NCBI GenBank assembly: GCA_946800325.1
Contig: OX326956.1
Coordinates: 40,173,052 to 40,237,051 of the forward strand
From: Luzula sylvatica
Lineage: Eukaryota; Streptophyta; Magnoliopsida; Poales; Juncaceae
Reading direction: 5' to 3'
Length of the DNA: 64,000 nucleotides
Shown here: positions 34,226 to 45,429 of the stretch, one piece after another
Position numbering within the stretch: the stretch's first letter is position 1
How the letters are laid out: every line of letters starts with the position of its first letter
The notes under the pieces: generated by a model
What the model was told of the DNA's origin: nothing
Databases searched by the model: none
What the model saw: only the letters and a program-made list of their open reading frames with translations
Translations under genes and position numbers: made by a program

Positions 34226-35707
34226 TGTTGGTTCAAATTTCCTATTGTTTGATTATCTCAAATACAATGTCGATACTACTAACGAAATCTATCAAGATAA
34301 ATGTGTAGGAGATAGGTACAAAATGAAAGGATCAATCAAGAATAACAAGAATCAAAGACGTCGAAGAATCATGGATAAAATCAAGACGCACATAAATCAA
34401 GACGTTGAAGAATTGCGAAGAAGATCAAGACATAGAAGATTCCGCAAGTTGTGATATCTACCTAATCATCAATACAATATATAGGTATCTCTAAACTTGT
34501 TTAAAAGATTAAACTCAATGAAAAAGTACTTGAATTCAATTAAAAAGGCTGAAATCAGTATGTCTGTTGCAACGGAATTCCAGTCCGTTGTAACGGAACT
34601 ACTCGATTTACTTAACATTGGAATGGACAGTATAGTCCGTTGCAACGGATTCACTAATCCGTTGTAACGGACAAGTGCGTTGTAACGGAACTCTATCTCC
34701 GTTGCAACGTTATTTTATTTCCAATGAGGAAGCATGTCCCAGTAAGATGTCCGTTGTAACGGACGTCACAGTCCGTTGGAACGGACATCATGGCTTCACT
34801 TCAGTACAAACTTACACATACGTCCGTTGCAACGGATTAACCAATCCGTTGTAACGGAACACCTCATCCCGTTGTAACGGAAAACTCTCCGTTGCAACGA
34901 GAATTAAATCCAAAGCTGAAGTGTTGTCTCAGTAGAAGGTCCGTTGTAACGGACTCAAGTCCGTAGCAACGGACTAGCTAACACAGACTTCCGTTGTAAC
35001 GGACTACTTACGTTACAACGGACTGTGCAATAAATTCAAGTACGGCAGCCTCCAACGGCTAGTTTTTGAATCACTCCGTTGCAACGGACAATATGTCCGT
35101 TGCAACGGACTATTCAGAATCAGCAAGTGAGGGAAGGGACTATGTGTTCTATAAATAGAACCCTTCCCTCATTCTCTCTCTTCACTTCATCTATCCAAAT
35201 CTAAACTTCCAAAGAGAGAAACCTTGCTATATCAATGAGCTAAAACAATCTTCTAAATCATTCTTAGAGATTAGATTTCCCTCTTCCCTTCCAAATACTA
35301 TTCCCAACTTGCGTGACCGATCACGTTTAGTTAGTATTTAGATATTGTAATAGGCTAGTACCAAGAGTGTAAAGCCGTCATAGATCGAGAGAAACGTGTA
35401 ACTCGATCTAGGCAAAACCTTGTACGAGTGAGTTGGAATTCAATCGAACGCCGAAAAGGCACAAGGCATTTCCGGAGACGTAGGTACTCGCAATTAATTG
35501 AATCGGTCAATTAAGCGAGTAAAGGGTGAGTTAAAGCTACAAAACAACCACCTACCGAACTCCGTAATAAATATCGCGTGTTCGGTATCTTCTTTTCATT
35601 ATTAACTTAAATTTATATTCCGCACTAAAATTAGAATTTGTATACCTAGTCGAAAATTGCCCATTAGGTTACCTATTCACCCCCCCTCTAGGTTAGAATT
35701 AACCAAC
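34226..35707 (+). mobile_element. Solo LTR, 1.48 kb, with palindrome array
   Basis: The termini TGTTGGTT and AACCAACA are inverted, and the 5-bp TSD ATTTT is present at 34221-34225 and 35708-35712. The end region CTATTCACCCCCCCTCTAGG is characteristic of plant LTR retrotransposons of the SIRE/Maximus Copia type (established pattern). A TATA-like CTATAAATAG lies at about 35150. No internal domain remains, so it arose by LTR-LTR recombination. The array at 34557-35113 is listed separately. Confidence 0.88.
34557..35113. repeat. Array of about 18 dispersed CCGTTGYAACGG palindromes
   Basis: The 12-14-bp palindrome TCCGTTGYAACGGA recurs about 18 times with irregular spacing of roughly 10-60 bp inside the U3 part of the solo LTR, upstream of its TATA box. 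Most copies are perfect or one base off. Spacers are unique, unlike a tandem repeat. Confidence 0.9.
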
Positions 35708-35724
35708 AATTTTACTCTTCGTTG

Positions 35725-36160
35725 AAATTAAAAGCGGAGCAACCTTCAAATTTCAGTTTGGCGAGCATAATAACATATGACGATTTGGGGGATTTGATTA
35801 AGAGCCTGGACGCAAATCCCATGGAAGAAAAGGTAAATTGAGAAAATGTCATCTCCAAGAAAAACAATTCGATTTCGTACCAAGCTTGGCGTCACGAACA
35901 CTCGGTAAATATGCTATTTCCTCAAAATAATATATCATTCACATGTATACAACAAAATACTCAATACTAAGATTTTCTTGTCACTGACAGGTGGGACTCC
36001 AAGAATGTGTAAGCATAACAACATTTGATAAATGCTCTCCTGAGATTATGCGCGATTTCTACATGAACAATGAATTCATAAAAGATTGGGATAACACGAT
36101 ATTTAAACACAACCTAATCAAATCTGACGGTACCTCTGGTAATTAAATTGGCCTTACCGT
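35725..36160 (+). pseudogene. START lipid-binding domain protein, broken
   Basis: Degenerate exons of a plant START-domain protein of the PCTP-like type. The first part carries MTYDDLGDLIKSLDANP and then, after an indel, SYQAWRHEHS up to a donor at about 35905. The second starts after CACTGACAG at 35990 with VGLQECVSITTFDKCSPEIM then RDFYMNNEFIKDWDN, matching the SPE.VRDFY..NE....WD signature. A later piece (36165-36245) reads KKFPFLTPREY then, one base out of frame, AWLVWEGKNGSFYCF. The frame changes show that it is a pseudogene. It begins right after the solo LTR. Confidence 0.7.
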
Positions 36161-36239
36161 GAAGAAATTTCCATTCTTAACCCCGAGAGAGTATATAATT
36201 AGCATGGCTCGTTTGGGAAGGAAAAAATGGTAGCTTTTA

Positions 36240-36600
36240 TTGCTTCTTAGTGGGAGGATGCGGAGGTTACGATGGTACGCAGCAAGCGCAGAATCCCGGA
36301 TTGTATCAATCGCCTCCACTTCAGAATTCGATCGGATCGGAATTTCAGAGTCTGTTCAGATTTCCCGTTCCACAGCAGCATGTATTCGTACCCCAGGCCA
36401 CATCCCTGACGTCTCAGAATGTTCCTCCAATCCCTCAGCTGCAGACGAATTGGCAGGTAATTATTGTCATTCAAGTGAATAAATTTTAAATATTTTATTA
36501 ATTTGCAAATTGTTATTCAGGAACCGGACTCGTCGCAACCATCCGCCGGAGCGGTGAATGATTTTTTGCGCAACATGGGAGCCGATGATTTGAATATGTA
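36240..36600 (+). pseudogene. C-terminal exons continuing from the START fragment, unidentified
   Basis: In frame with FYCFL the sequence continues VGGCGGYDGTQQAQNPG and a Gln/Pro-rich stretch to NWQ, a donor GTAATT at 36455, then after TTATTCAG an exon at about 36521 ending AVNDFLRNMGADDLNM-stop at 36600. I do not recognise the family. The tail may belong to a different gene fused to the START piece. Confidence 0.4.
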
Positions 36601-36654
36601 GGGTAATATTTGTGTATCGATTTGAACTCGTGAGATTGACTATATTTTATTCTA

Positions 36655-36952
36655 GGGACAATTATTGGTATATCCCTACTAAACATCTAAATTACATAAT
36701 TATCCTTGTTAAGTTGATAATATCATATTTATCCTTACTAAATACATTCACAATCATATTTATCCTTGACAAATGATTGAATTATCAATTTTATCCAAAT
36801 CAAAACTCATGAATATCAAATTTATCCAAATTGTTGAGTTACAGTTAAAATTAACTAACTTTATAATTTTAATTGACCCAAATGCCCTTTGTTCATCTTA
36901 AAAGTTAAATCATTTTAATAAAACTAACCATGTTAACTCAAGATCAACATGT

Positions 36953-36997
<45 letters not shown>

Positions 36998-38391
36998 ACG
37001 AGTGACGACCTATGTTACGCGGATACTTCAAAAATGCAGAAGTATCCTGAGGATACGCGTATCCGATACGGATACGGGTGCGATACGGCTCGGATACGCC
37101 ACGTGGCGTATCCGAATATTTTAATATTTATTTTTTTCGGATACGACGGGTATACGGCAGGATACAGCAGGATACGGCTGAGGATACGTCCAGGATACGG
37201 CTGGGATATTCCATTTAAGATACTTCGGCCCATTATATATTTTGGCCCATAATATTTTTAAATAAATTATATATGATACTTCTATGATACTTCTAGATTA
37301 ATTCTAAAATATTTCTAGAACAAATTTATGATAATTTTATGATACTTGTATTGTTTGATTGATATTATTTATCATCATGATATTTAATTTAAAAATATTA
37401 CTAATTTATTATTTAATTTATTACTTATTTATTAATTATATATAATATAAATATATTAAATTAATAATTATATAGCCGTATCCGTATCCGTGATTTTTTG
37501 AAAATTATCGTATCGCCGTATCCGTATCGTATCGGATACGCTATCCGTATCCGTGCAACATAGGTGACGACCCATGTTGCCAAGTTGCCAACCCCTCCCC
37601 CTCTCTCTCTCTCACTCACACTCAAACACACACACGCGCGCGACCCCTGAGACTCCCAATCCCCCCCAAATTTTACAAAACATGTTGTTTTTACTTGTTA
37701 GTATATTTGAAAGAATAATCATTTCTGAAAAATGTAGAAACACAACTACAATATTTTTTCTCAACTAATCAATTGAAAATATGTATAAATGCAACCACAA
37801 TTCATTTTAAAATTAATTTTACAAAGTAAATTAGAATTTTTTAAATGCAACCACAATATCATTTATACAATCACAAAGCAGAAGAATAACCTCTCTACAT
37901 CGCACAATCCCAAAATAGGACAAAATCAATTGAAATTGAGAAGAAAAACACATCTAAAATGGAGGAGAAAGCCAACATGTCGTTGCTGATGTGGCGGGGA
38001 GGAACTTGGAGAGAACCATTAGGGACGTGGCCAAGATTTTCGCCTGCCTGAGAAGATACGATGCCTCGGGGACCCCGAGCACCCTTCCATTCATAGTTCC
38101 TAATCCTTTTTTTTTCTCTCTATTTATAAGTTAAAGCTATTAATGCTTCATATTCTCTGGAAATCTAGAGAGGTAGATCGGGAGGAGAGGAAGAGGGAAA
38201 AGGGAGAATGAGGGGTTATCGTACAGTGGGTTGTGGGTAAAACCGTAAATTCATTCTTTCAACAGTTAAGTTTAACAGAAAATAAGTTTTGACAATAACT
38301 ATTTTTAGGAAGGATAAATATGATATAAACAATTTATGAAGGATAAATATGTAATTTGAATGTTTAGTAAGGATATACGTGTAGTTCTCCC
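36655..38391. mobile_element. MULE-like TIR element, 1.74 kb, 9-bp TSD
   Basis: Inverted ends of about 50 bp: left GGGACAATTATTGGTATATC with CTACTAAACATC behind it; right, inverted, GGGAGAACTACACGTATATC with TTACTAAACATT. Perfect TSD TTTATTCTA at 36646-36654 and 38392-38400. The interior has (CT)n at 36955-36993, a nested hAT MITE, and at about 37.9-38.1 kb a stretch with GAGGAGAAAGCCAAC that could be a captured leader. There is no transposase. Confidence 0.85.
37010..37563. mobile_element. hAT-type MITE nested in the MULE-like element
   Basis: Ends CTATGTTACGCGGATAC and, inverted, CTATGTTGCACGGATACGG. Perfect 8-bp TSD GTGACGAC at 37002-37009 and 37564-37571. Both subterminal regions are rich in CGTATCCG/CGGATACG palindromes. 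A related fragment flanks the MITE at 50.7 kb. Confidence 0.88.
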
Positions 38392-38479
38392 TTTATTCTA
38401 TTTGTGTATCGATTTGGTTTTTATTTGTATTAACTTCGACTTTTTTTTCGTATTTAACTTTGATTTGAACTTATTTAGT

Positions 38480-39003
38480 GAACATATATTTATATTAATT
38501 AATAATTATTTTAATAAATAATTGTATTATTAAAATAATAATTTATTTATTTCTATTAATAATTAATTTCGTATTTATTAATTAATTATTTTAATAAATA
38601 ATTATATTATTAAATAATTAATTAATTATTTATATTAATAATTATATTATTAATTATTTATATTAATTAGTATATTATTAATTATTTAATTAATTATTAT
38701 ATTATTAATTATTTAATTAATAATTATTTATTTCTATTAATAATTAATTTCGTATTTAATAATTAATAATTTTAATTATTAATTATTTAATAAATAATTA
38801 TATTATTAAATAATTAATTAATAATTTATATTATTAATTATATTATTAATTATTTATTTCTATTAATAATTAATTTCGTATTTAATAATTAATTATTTTA
38901 ATTATTAATTATTTAATAAATAATTATTTATATTAATAATTTATTTATATTAATAATTATTTAATTATATTAATAATTATTTAATTATATTAATAATTAT
39001 TTA
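38480..39003. repeat. TTAATTA-type AT-rich tract
   Basis: About 520 bp almost entirely of AATAATTA/TTAATTAT units, strongly self-complementary. No gene. It lies between the MULE-like element and the AE7-like gene. Confidence 0.85.
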
Positions 39004-39140
39004 ATAAAAGGAGCGGTCGCAATTGGGCTGTACCCTCGGCCCGTCGCTTTTAATCCCATCGCAAAAAAGACTTTCGCCCTCGCCCGTCGGTAAAGCCCCT
39101 TTACCCACTGCCCGTCGGTAATAGACTAGATTATAAATGT
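39004..39140. mobile_element. Possible CACTA subterminal remnant
   Basis: GCCCGTCG and CCCGTCGGTAA motifs recur four times, resembling the subterminal repeats of the CACTA element at 30.7 kb. No CACTA terminus is seen. The next 200 bp are CT-rich and run into the AE7-like leader. Confidence 0.35.
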
Positions 39141-39347
39141 CTCTCTCGACCCAGGCAGTGCTCTTTTTCCTTTGCTTTCTCTCTTCGTCTCTCTCGCTGT
39201 TCGTCTCTTCTATTCCTGTTCCTCTCTCTCTCTCTCTCACTCTTCTTCTTTCTTCCCTAAATAGAGCAACACAATTTCTAACCGAGGAATAGATAGCCGC
39301 ACCCGCTCTCGTCCATTTGTAACCGAGGAGATTGGATTGTTGTTTGG

Positions 39348-39550
39348 AACCGCGTCCGCTCTCGTCCGCTCTCGCCCGCTCTCGTTCTAGATCCGCGCCC
39401 GCTCTCTCTTTACTGCCGAGTAAGGTATATTTTCTTTCTATTAGTTTTATTAAGTTGTAATTTGGTTTTGAAAATTATTTTACTGCCGAGTTCATGACTT
39501 TATTTGTGATTGCAATTTGGTTTTGAAAATCATGGTTTCCATTTGTAATT
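39348..39550 (+). repeat. AE7-like 5' leader, inverted duplicate arm 1
   Basis: 203 bp repeated inverted at 43092-43294 with only a few mismatches. It covers CGCTCTCGTCCGCTCTCG repeats, the probable non-coding first exon and the start of the 5' UTR intron. Confidence 0.85.
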
Positions 39551-39624
39551 CCTAATTAGTTGTCCTAGTTTTATGCCCAATGGCAATTCCTGACCCTAAA
39601 CTCGATTGTGTTTCAGGTTTTAAG

Positions 39625-40474
39625 ATGGTGGTGGGATTAATAAATGCTAATCCAGTGGTATATGAGAGAAAAGAGAGGCGATTAAGGGACGCCCCAGTTT
39701 CTACAGACGAATATGCAGAAGAACCCATTGACCTGCTTGAAATTTTTGATATCCTTTCTTATCTTTCCTTTTTTCTGTCAATTTTTTCATTTCTGCCCCT
39801 GCAAATACAAATTCAATTAGTAAGCTTGTTAAATTCTTAACGGTTCTTAAATCATATAAGAGATATAAAGGATCCAGAACATCCTTATTCGCTCGAAGAA
39901 CTCAAGGTTGTTTCTGAAGAATCAATCGAGGTCAACGACAACCAAAGCCAAGTGAAGTAATTAATTTCACCCTTTCTCGTTTTTACTAAAATCCAACTTA
40001 TTTATTGATTATAAATTTATAATAGATAAGGTTCGAATTTGTATTTATTTTTACTCGTTTTGATATAAAGGGTGACTTTTACCCCGACGGTGGAGCATTG
40101 CAGCATGGCGACAATCATTGGGCTTTGCTTGAGAGTCAAGTTAATGCGGAGTCTACCTTCTCGTTTCAAGGTACGACCATTGAGAACACATCGAAGAATA
40201 ATCGAGGCTTCATTATGAATTTTATTTTATTTTATTTTTAGGTGGATATTTTAGTAGCACCCGGTTCACATGCAACCGAAGCTTCGAGTAAGTTATCTTG
40301 ATTCAATTATTCAATTTCTCTTGTTATATAGACAGTTAAATTAAGTCTTTGAATTTAATTGCAGTAAATAAACAATTAAATGACAAAGAGCGTGTCGCGG
40401 CTGCATTGGAAAACCCGAGTTTGGTCGAAATACTGGAAGAATGCTTATCTCCCTCCTTCCAGACCTGGACTTAG
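39625..40474 (+). CDS. AE7-like MIP18-family (DUF59) protein, cytosolic Fe-S assembly
   Basis: Member of the MIP18/AE7 family, whose best-known plant protein AE7 is the scaffold of the cytosolic iron-sulfur targeting complex (with CIA1 and MET18). Five coding exons: 39625-39748, 39851-39956, 40071-40170, 40242-40287 and 40365-40474, giving about 161 residues against 157 for AE7. Family signatures: GLINANPVV at the start, [20 protein letters not shown], the [20 protein letters not shown] core with its cysteine, VAPGSHATE and [16 protein letters not shown]. All phases agree. The last dozen residues ([10 protein letters not shown]) differ from AE7. Intron 1 starts ATATCCTTT with TTCTTAAC near its end, the signature of a U12-type intron, here with AT-AA ends. 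A 5' UTR intron probably ends at 39615, before GTTTTAAG-ATG. It could be a duplicated paralogue; expression is unknown. Confidence 0.87.
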
Positions 40475-43091
40475 TCTATTACTATGTGCTTGTATGATTC
40501 TTGGATCCTACACGTCAAAATAATTTTCGTTTTTTTTTGTTCTACTTCATATATAGAATGATTAAATCTATGTTTAAAAGTTATTTAATTGGTGATGGGT
40601 CCTTTTGGTTGTAACTTGTATGCTATTGATATTGTGAATTTCATGAATAATTAGTGTCTTTGTAACGAGTCCCAAGTTACTCGATAATTCAACATTACTC
40701 GCTTGCCAAGTAATGGAACTATTATCAAATTAACTATGAATAAACCTAAATTTGTGGAATCCAAATTAACTCACTCGCCAAGTTAAAATTCATCGAACAA
40801 GTGCAGTTTTTTTGTTTAATACAATTTGCATTTTGAAGTAATTTCATCGAACAGGTTCGGGGCGTTTGTTTCTTGGCCATTACTTATTTTTTGTAAATTA
40901 CATGATTTCTACTTGTTATACTTCCCTCGACACGAATCACAATTTGTAGAAGACTTTGACGCGTATCATACTAAGCAATTCCAAAAGCATTCATTTTGTA
41001 TCAAATATAAATTAAATCACGTTAAACAGCCTTCAACGAAGACCAAAACGAGGTCGGCGCTTTCAGTACCGTCGATGACTAATGTGAATGCCATGACAGT
41101 GTCCATGGAAGTGATTGCTTTCAGTACAAACGAATAGAAAGAGAATATGCATCACCTTCCTCTGGCGAACAAGGAGAAATTGGCGAGCTGATTTCTGGCG
41201 ATAGGAGAAGGTAGAGAAATTCACGGTCTTGGCCAGGAGGGCTTCGGAGCAGAAGGAAAGAGGTGCGATAGAGAGAGAGGAGAGAGAGAGAGAGAGAGAG
41301 AAGCAAATTGCAATTTGGGCGAGAGTGAATAATGGCGAGAGGGACCTGGGTGAGAGAGAGGGGTTTAATTGGATGTAGAATTTTATTGGGTTTGGTTTAA
41401 TGGTTTTGATTTAATTGGGTTTGGGTTTATTTGTTGGTTATTGGATGTAGAATTTTATATTTTAAATTTTGCCATGTCATCAATACAATCATCTAAAAAT
41501 TGCCACGACACACTGCCACATCATCACTTAACTGCTGACTGGACATTTAACTGATGGAAGGGGCAAAAGTAAGCAAAATCGAGAATTCAGGGGGTAAAAA
41601 ATGGCAAATTAAAATTTGGGAGACAACTTGTATTTTTTTTGTACAGTTTAGGAGGTAAAAGTGAGCTTTTTTTCTTCTAAATATATACTTCCTTCACAAA
41701 CATTTTTACAAAAAATTATAAGATTTTAGTTAAATATATAGTATAAAGTGTTATTGTAGTAAACTATAATTCATTCATTATAAAATATTTACCAGAGATA
41801 TAAACTAATATATATTTCAAATTAAAAAATATTTTTAAATTAGTACAACAAACTAAATCAATCATTAATCCAATAAATCTAGAACTTAACCCTAAATATG
41901 TATTCTAAACTATATAATCCTTACCAAACCATACACAAATTCCTAAATATAAATACATATATACAAATATTGATGTAAATTAAACAAATTGAAAACATAA
42001 TAAAAAATTGCTAACCTTCAATACAAGGTGAAGATTTGCTAATTTTTCAACCCTACTTCAACTTGCTCAAGATTTCCTCTTTCACCAACGATCGAGAAAC
42101 TTAATTCATACAACATAGTAATTAAACAAAAATTAAACAAAAAAAATAGAAACAGTTTAAAAAAAAATTGAAGATTAAATTACTGGTTTTCCGACCTTTA
42201 AAAAATAAAGTAAAAAAATCAATATAAACATTTCCAACCTTTATTCAGAGATTAAGATTAGTGCACTTCCGACAACACTTCAGAATTCTAATTTAATACA
42301 CATTGATAAAATAAAAAATTGCTACAAATTAAACAACAAAAAAACAGTAAATAAAAAAACAGAAATACCCAACCTTTATTCAAACGTAACGTATGTAGAT
42401 TTTCGGACACGTCAACAAGCTCAAAATCACAAATTGCTCCAACAGTAAAATAACCTAATAAATAGACATTCAACAAATAGTAATAATAACAGAATTTTAT
42501 AAATCCATAAACATAGTTTAAATTTTTTTTTAAAAACAAAGTAAAAATTACAAAAATAAAATACATAATACACAAATGATTTATAATAAAAAATTTATAA
42601 GACAAAAAAAATAGTTCACATAATTTATAAATAACAAATTACAAATAATAATTTATAATTGCAAAACAGAGAAAATAAGAAAACATATTAAAAAAATCTG
42701 AGAAAAAAATAAAATGAATAATAAAATCAAAACCAGTCAAAAAACAGTTGACAATTTATTTTGAAAAAGAACGAGTTAAAAACAGTCTAAATAGACCGTT
42801 AAAAAAGGAATTAAAATAACCATAATCCAGACAGCAACGAAATTAAAAAATTCTAAAAAAAATTTGAAAAATTCAATTTAAAAAAAGGAGTAAGCAAGTA
42901 TTTTTAAAAAAACAAAAATAATTAAATCCTGGAAACAATTAAATTAAGGAACAATTAAAAACATTTTAGGTCGAAAAATATTAAAAAATTGGTTTTAAAA
43001 AATTGAAAAAAAGAGAGAGAGGACAGTAATCGAATCTCAGCAATAATAAAAAAAAAATTAATCAAAGCTAAATTCTACAAAACATAGATAA
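40475..43091. other. AT-rich intergenic region
   Basis: No gene supported. An open frame at 40826-41137 has no family signature. There is (GA)n at 41264-41300. From 41.7 to 43.0 kb the sequence is A-rich on the plus strand with many poly(A) runs and no coding potential. Confidence 0.5.
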
Positions 43092-43294
43092 AATTACAAA
43101 TGGAAACCAAGATTTTCAAAACCAAATTGCAATCACAAATAAAGTCATGAACTCGGCAGTAAAATAATTTTCAAAACCAAATTACAACTTAATAAAACTA
43201 ATAGAAAGAAAATATATCTTACTTGGCAGTAAAGAGAGAGCGGGCGCGGATCTAGAACGAGAGCGGGCGAGAGCGGACGAGAGCGGGCGCGGTT
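43092..43294 (-). repeat. AE7-like 5' leader, inverted duplicate arm 2
   Basis: Inverted copy of 39348-39550 with a few substitutions (for example CCGAGTAAGG against CCAAGTAAGA). It ends exactly where Copia reverse transcriptase sequence starts at 43295. Confidence 0.85.
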
Positions 43295-44696
43295 GCAAAT
43301 GGGTTTATAAGTTGAAACGCAAAGCCGATGGAAGTGTTGAGCGTTACAAGGTCAGGCTTGTGGCGAGAGGATTTTCTCAAAAGTATGGCGAAGACTATGA
43401 AGGACTTTCAGCCCCGTCGCGAAGATGACGTCCGTACGAGTTGTAATTTCAATGGCCGTTTCTTTTGGTTGGAAGCTTTGGCAATTGAGCGTCAAGAATG
43501 TTTTTTTGTATGGCAAGCTTGACAAGGAGATATATATGGAGCAACATCTTGGATATGTCTCTAACATTCATCCGGAGTACGTTTGCAAGTTGAAGAAGAC
43601 ACTTTATGGTTTGAAGCAAGCACCACGAGCTTGTTATGGCAAGATTGCTGAATATTTGCAGTTTTGTGGCTACTCTTCTTCAGATTCTGCTCACGGTTTA
43701 TTTGTGAAAAATAAATCGGGTTTACATGTTATTGTTCTTCTATATGTGGATGATATGATTATCGCCGGGAATGATGAAGACGAAGTTGCTAAATTTCGAT
43801 CGTTGTTCTCGATTCGATTTGAGATGAAGGATCTTGGAGAACTTAATCACTTTCTTGGATTGGAAGTGGAAAGCAGGAAAAGCGGAATTTTCGTTTATCA
43901 AAAAGGATATGCCGAAAAACTTGTTGAAAGATTTGACATGAAAGACGGGAAGCATTGTTCTACTCCGCTTGATGCAAATTTGATGTTGAGACGTAATGAT
44001 GCGAAGGCCCTTCCAGATTCTTGAAAATTCCGTGCACTTATTGGAAGTCTTATTTATCTCACTATTACAAGACCGGATATTGCCTTTTCGGTTCGCCTTG
44101 TGAGTCGGTTTATGCAAGCTCCAACAAAATCGCATCTTGATGCAGCGAAAAGAATTCTCAAGTACGTGAATTCAACTCTCGACTTGGGGCTATTGTACAA
44201 GAAAAGTTCCTACTTTGATTTGCATGGATATACTGATGCTGATATGGGTGGTGATTTGGATGATCGGAGGTCTACATTCGGTTATGTCTTCTTTTGCAGT
44301 TCTGCGTGTGTTTCATGGTGTAGCAAGAAGCAAGATTCAGTTTCGCTTTCAACTACCGAAGCAGAGTACAAGGCATCGTCGCTTGCAGCACAAGAATGTG
44401 TTTGGTTAAGGCGTTTGGTCGAGGATATCAATGAAGCTATTTCATATCCGATGAATATTCAAGGCGATAACCAAAGTGCTCTAAAATTGGCAACTAATCC
44501 AGTTTGCCATGCAAGGACCAAACATATCGAGATTGAGCATCACTTCATTCGAGAAAAAGTGCTTGATGGAACCATTGAAGTTATGGAGGTGAGAAGCAAA
44601 GACAACGTGGCGGATATCTTTACGAAGTCTCTCTCCAAGGGACCGTTTGAGCTGTTGCGCGTCAAGTTGGGACTCGTGTCCAAAAATGCATTTTAA
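43295..44696 (+). pseudogene. Copia reverse transcriptase-RNase H, 5'-truncated
   Basis: Begins abruptly in reverse transcriptase (CKWVYKLKRKADGS, then RLVARGFSQKYGEDYE), loses frame near 43410, and resumes with KTLYGLKQAPRACYGK, the catalytic LLYVDDMIIAG, DLGELNHFLGLEV, an in-frame TGA after ALPDS (44022-44024), then FRALIGSLIYLTITRPDIAF and RNase H (LSTTEAEYKASSLAAQECVW, QGDNQSALKLATNP, VADIFTKSLSKGPF). Gag, protease and integrase are absent. Two defects plus the truncation make it inactive. Confidence 0.93.
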
Positions 44697-44703
44697 GGGA
44701 GAG

Positions 44704-45043
44704 TGTTAAATTATAAAATAGCATTTTATATTAATTATGTTTATCATGCATGTATGTGTGAAGGGTCATGTTCATGAATGTTATAGACACATGTGAAAGG
44801 TTATGTTCACACTAGTGAGGAGTCATATTCATGGATCATAGACACTAGTGAGGAGTCATGTTCATGAACCATGTAGCCTATAAATAGGGATGTATTTTGT
44901 GTCATTTAAACACCAGAAAATATTTTGTAATATCTTTCTTTCTTCTATAATAAAATTCAGGTATCAATTGAATCGTTTCTTCTTCTATATTTCGGCTAGT
45001 GCAACGTGTTGTTGTACTATTGTTAACTTCGGTTATTTTTACA
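44704..45043 (+). repeat. 3' LTR of the truncated Copia element
   Basis: Starts TGTTAAATTATAAAATAGC after the polypurine tract AAGGGAGAG and ends in ACA about 340 bp later. GCCTATAAATAGGGA at 44877 is a TATA box. It contains three imperfect repeats of GTCATGTTCATGAA. No matching 5' LTR is in the window. Confidence 0.7.
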
Positions 45044-45135
45044 ACCAGCTTAATGGATTCGATATTTAGGTAAGAAGAATAATCTCTAAGCTAATTTATC
45101 TTTCATTGAATTGTAAAGTGAATAGTACATCGATA

Positions 45136-45270
45136 TTTTTTGATAATAAATGAAGAAGGTTCATATGTCCTCCATCTATTGATTCCAACCGGGATCGAAC
45201 CAAGAACCTCTCACTACATATGATTTTTTGTGCTTCACACTCAACTAATTAGGCTATGGGTTCATTGACA
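45136..45270 (-). mobile_element. tRNA-derived SINE, 12-bp TSD
   Basis: On the minus strand it reads GAACCCATAGCCTAATTAG (A-box-like) and GGTTCTTGGTTCGATCCCGG (B box GGTTCGATCC), then ends in a short A-rich tail. The flanks AGTACATCGATA at 45124-45135 and 45271-45282 form a perfect TSD. Confidence 0.8.
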
Positions 45271-45429
45271 AGTACATCGATACTTATACTAGATTGAAAT
45301 TGATTAAGACAAATGAGATTAACAGCTCTTGTACTGGACTAACAAATCATAGAAATAGTCCATGGACTCAGTGTAGAAATGAAAGCATAGACTAGATCAA
45401 TAGATAGGCATATTACATCTTGCTCCTTA

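Noticed and set aside
34557..35113. CRISPR-like repeat-spacer pattern
   Set aside because: The motif is a 12-14-bp palindrome with irregular spacing inside an LTR, and there are no cas genes.
37015..37252. ORFs over the GGATACG-rich region
   Set aside because: Translations of palindromic subterminal repeats of a hAT MITE.
42288..42605. 105-codon hydrophobic ORF
   Set aside because: Poly(A)-rich AT sequence; composition explains it and no family signature is seen.
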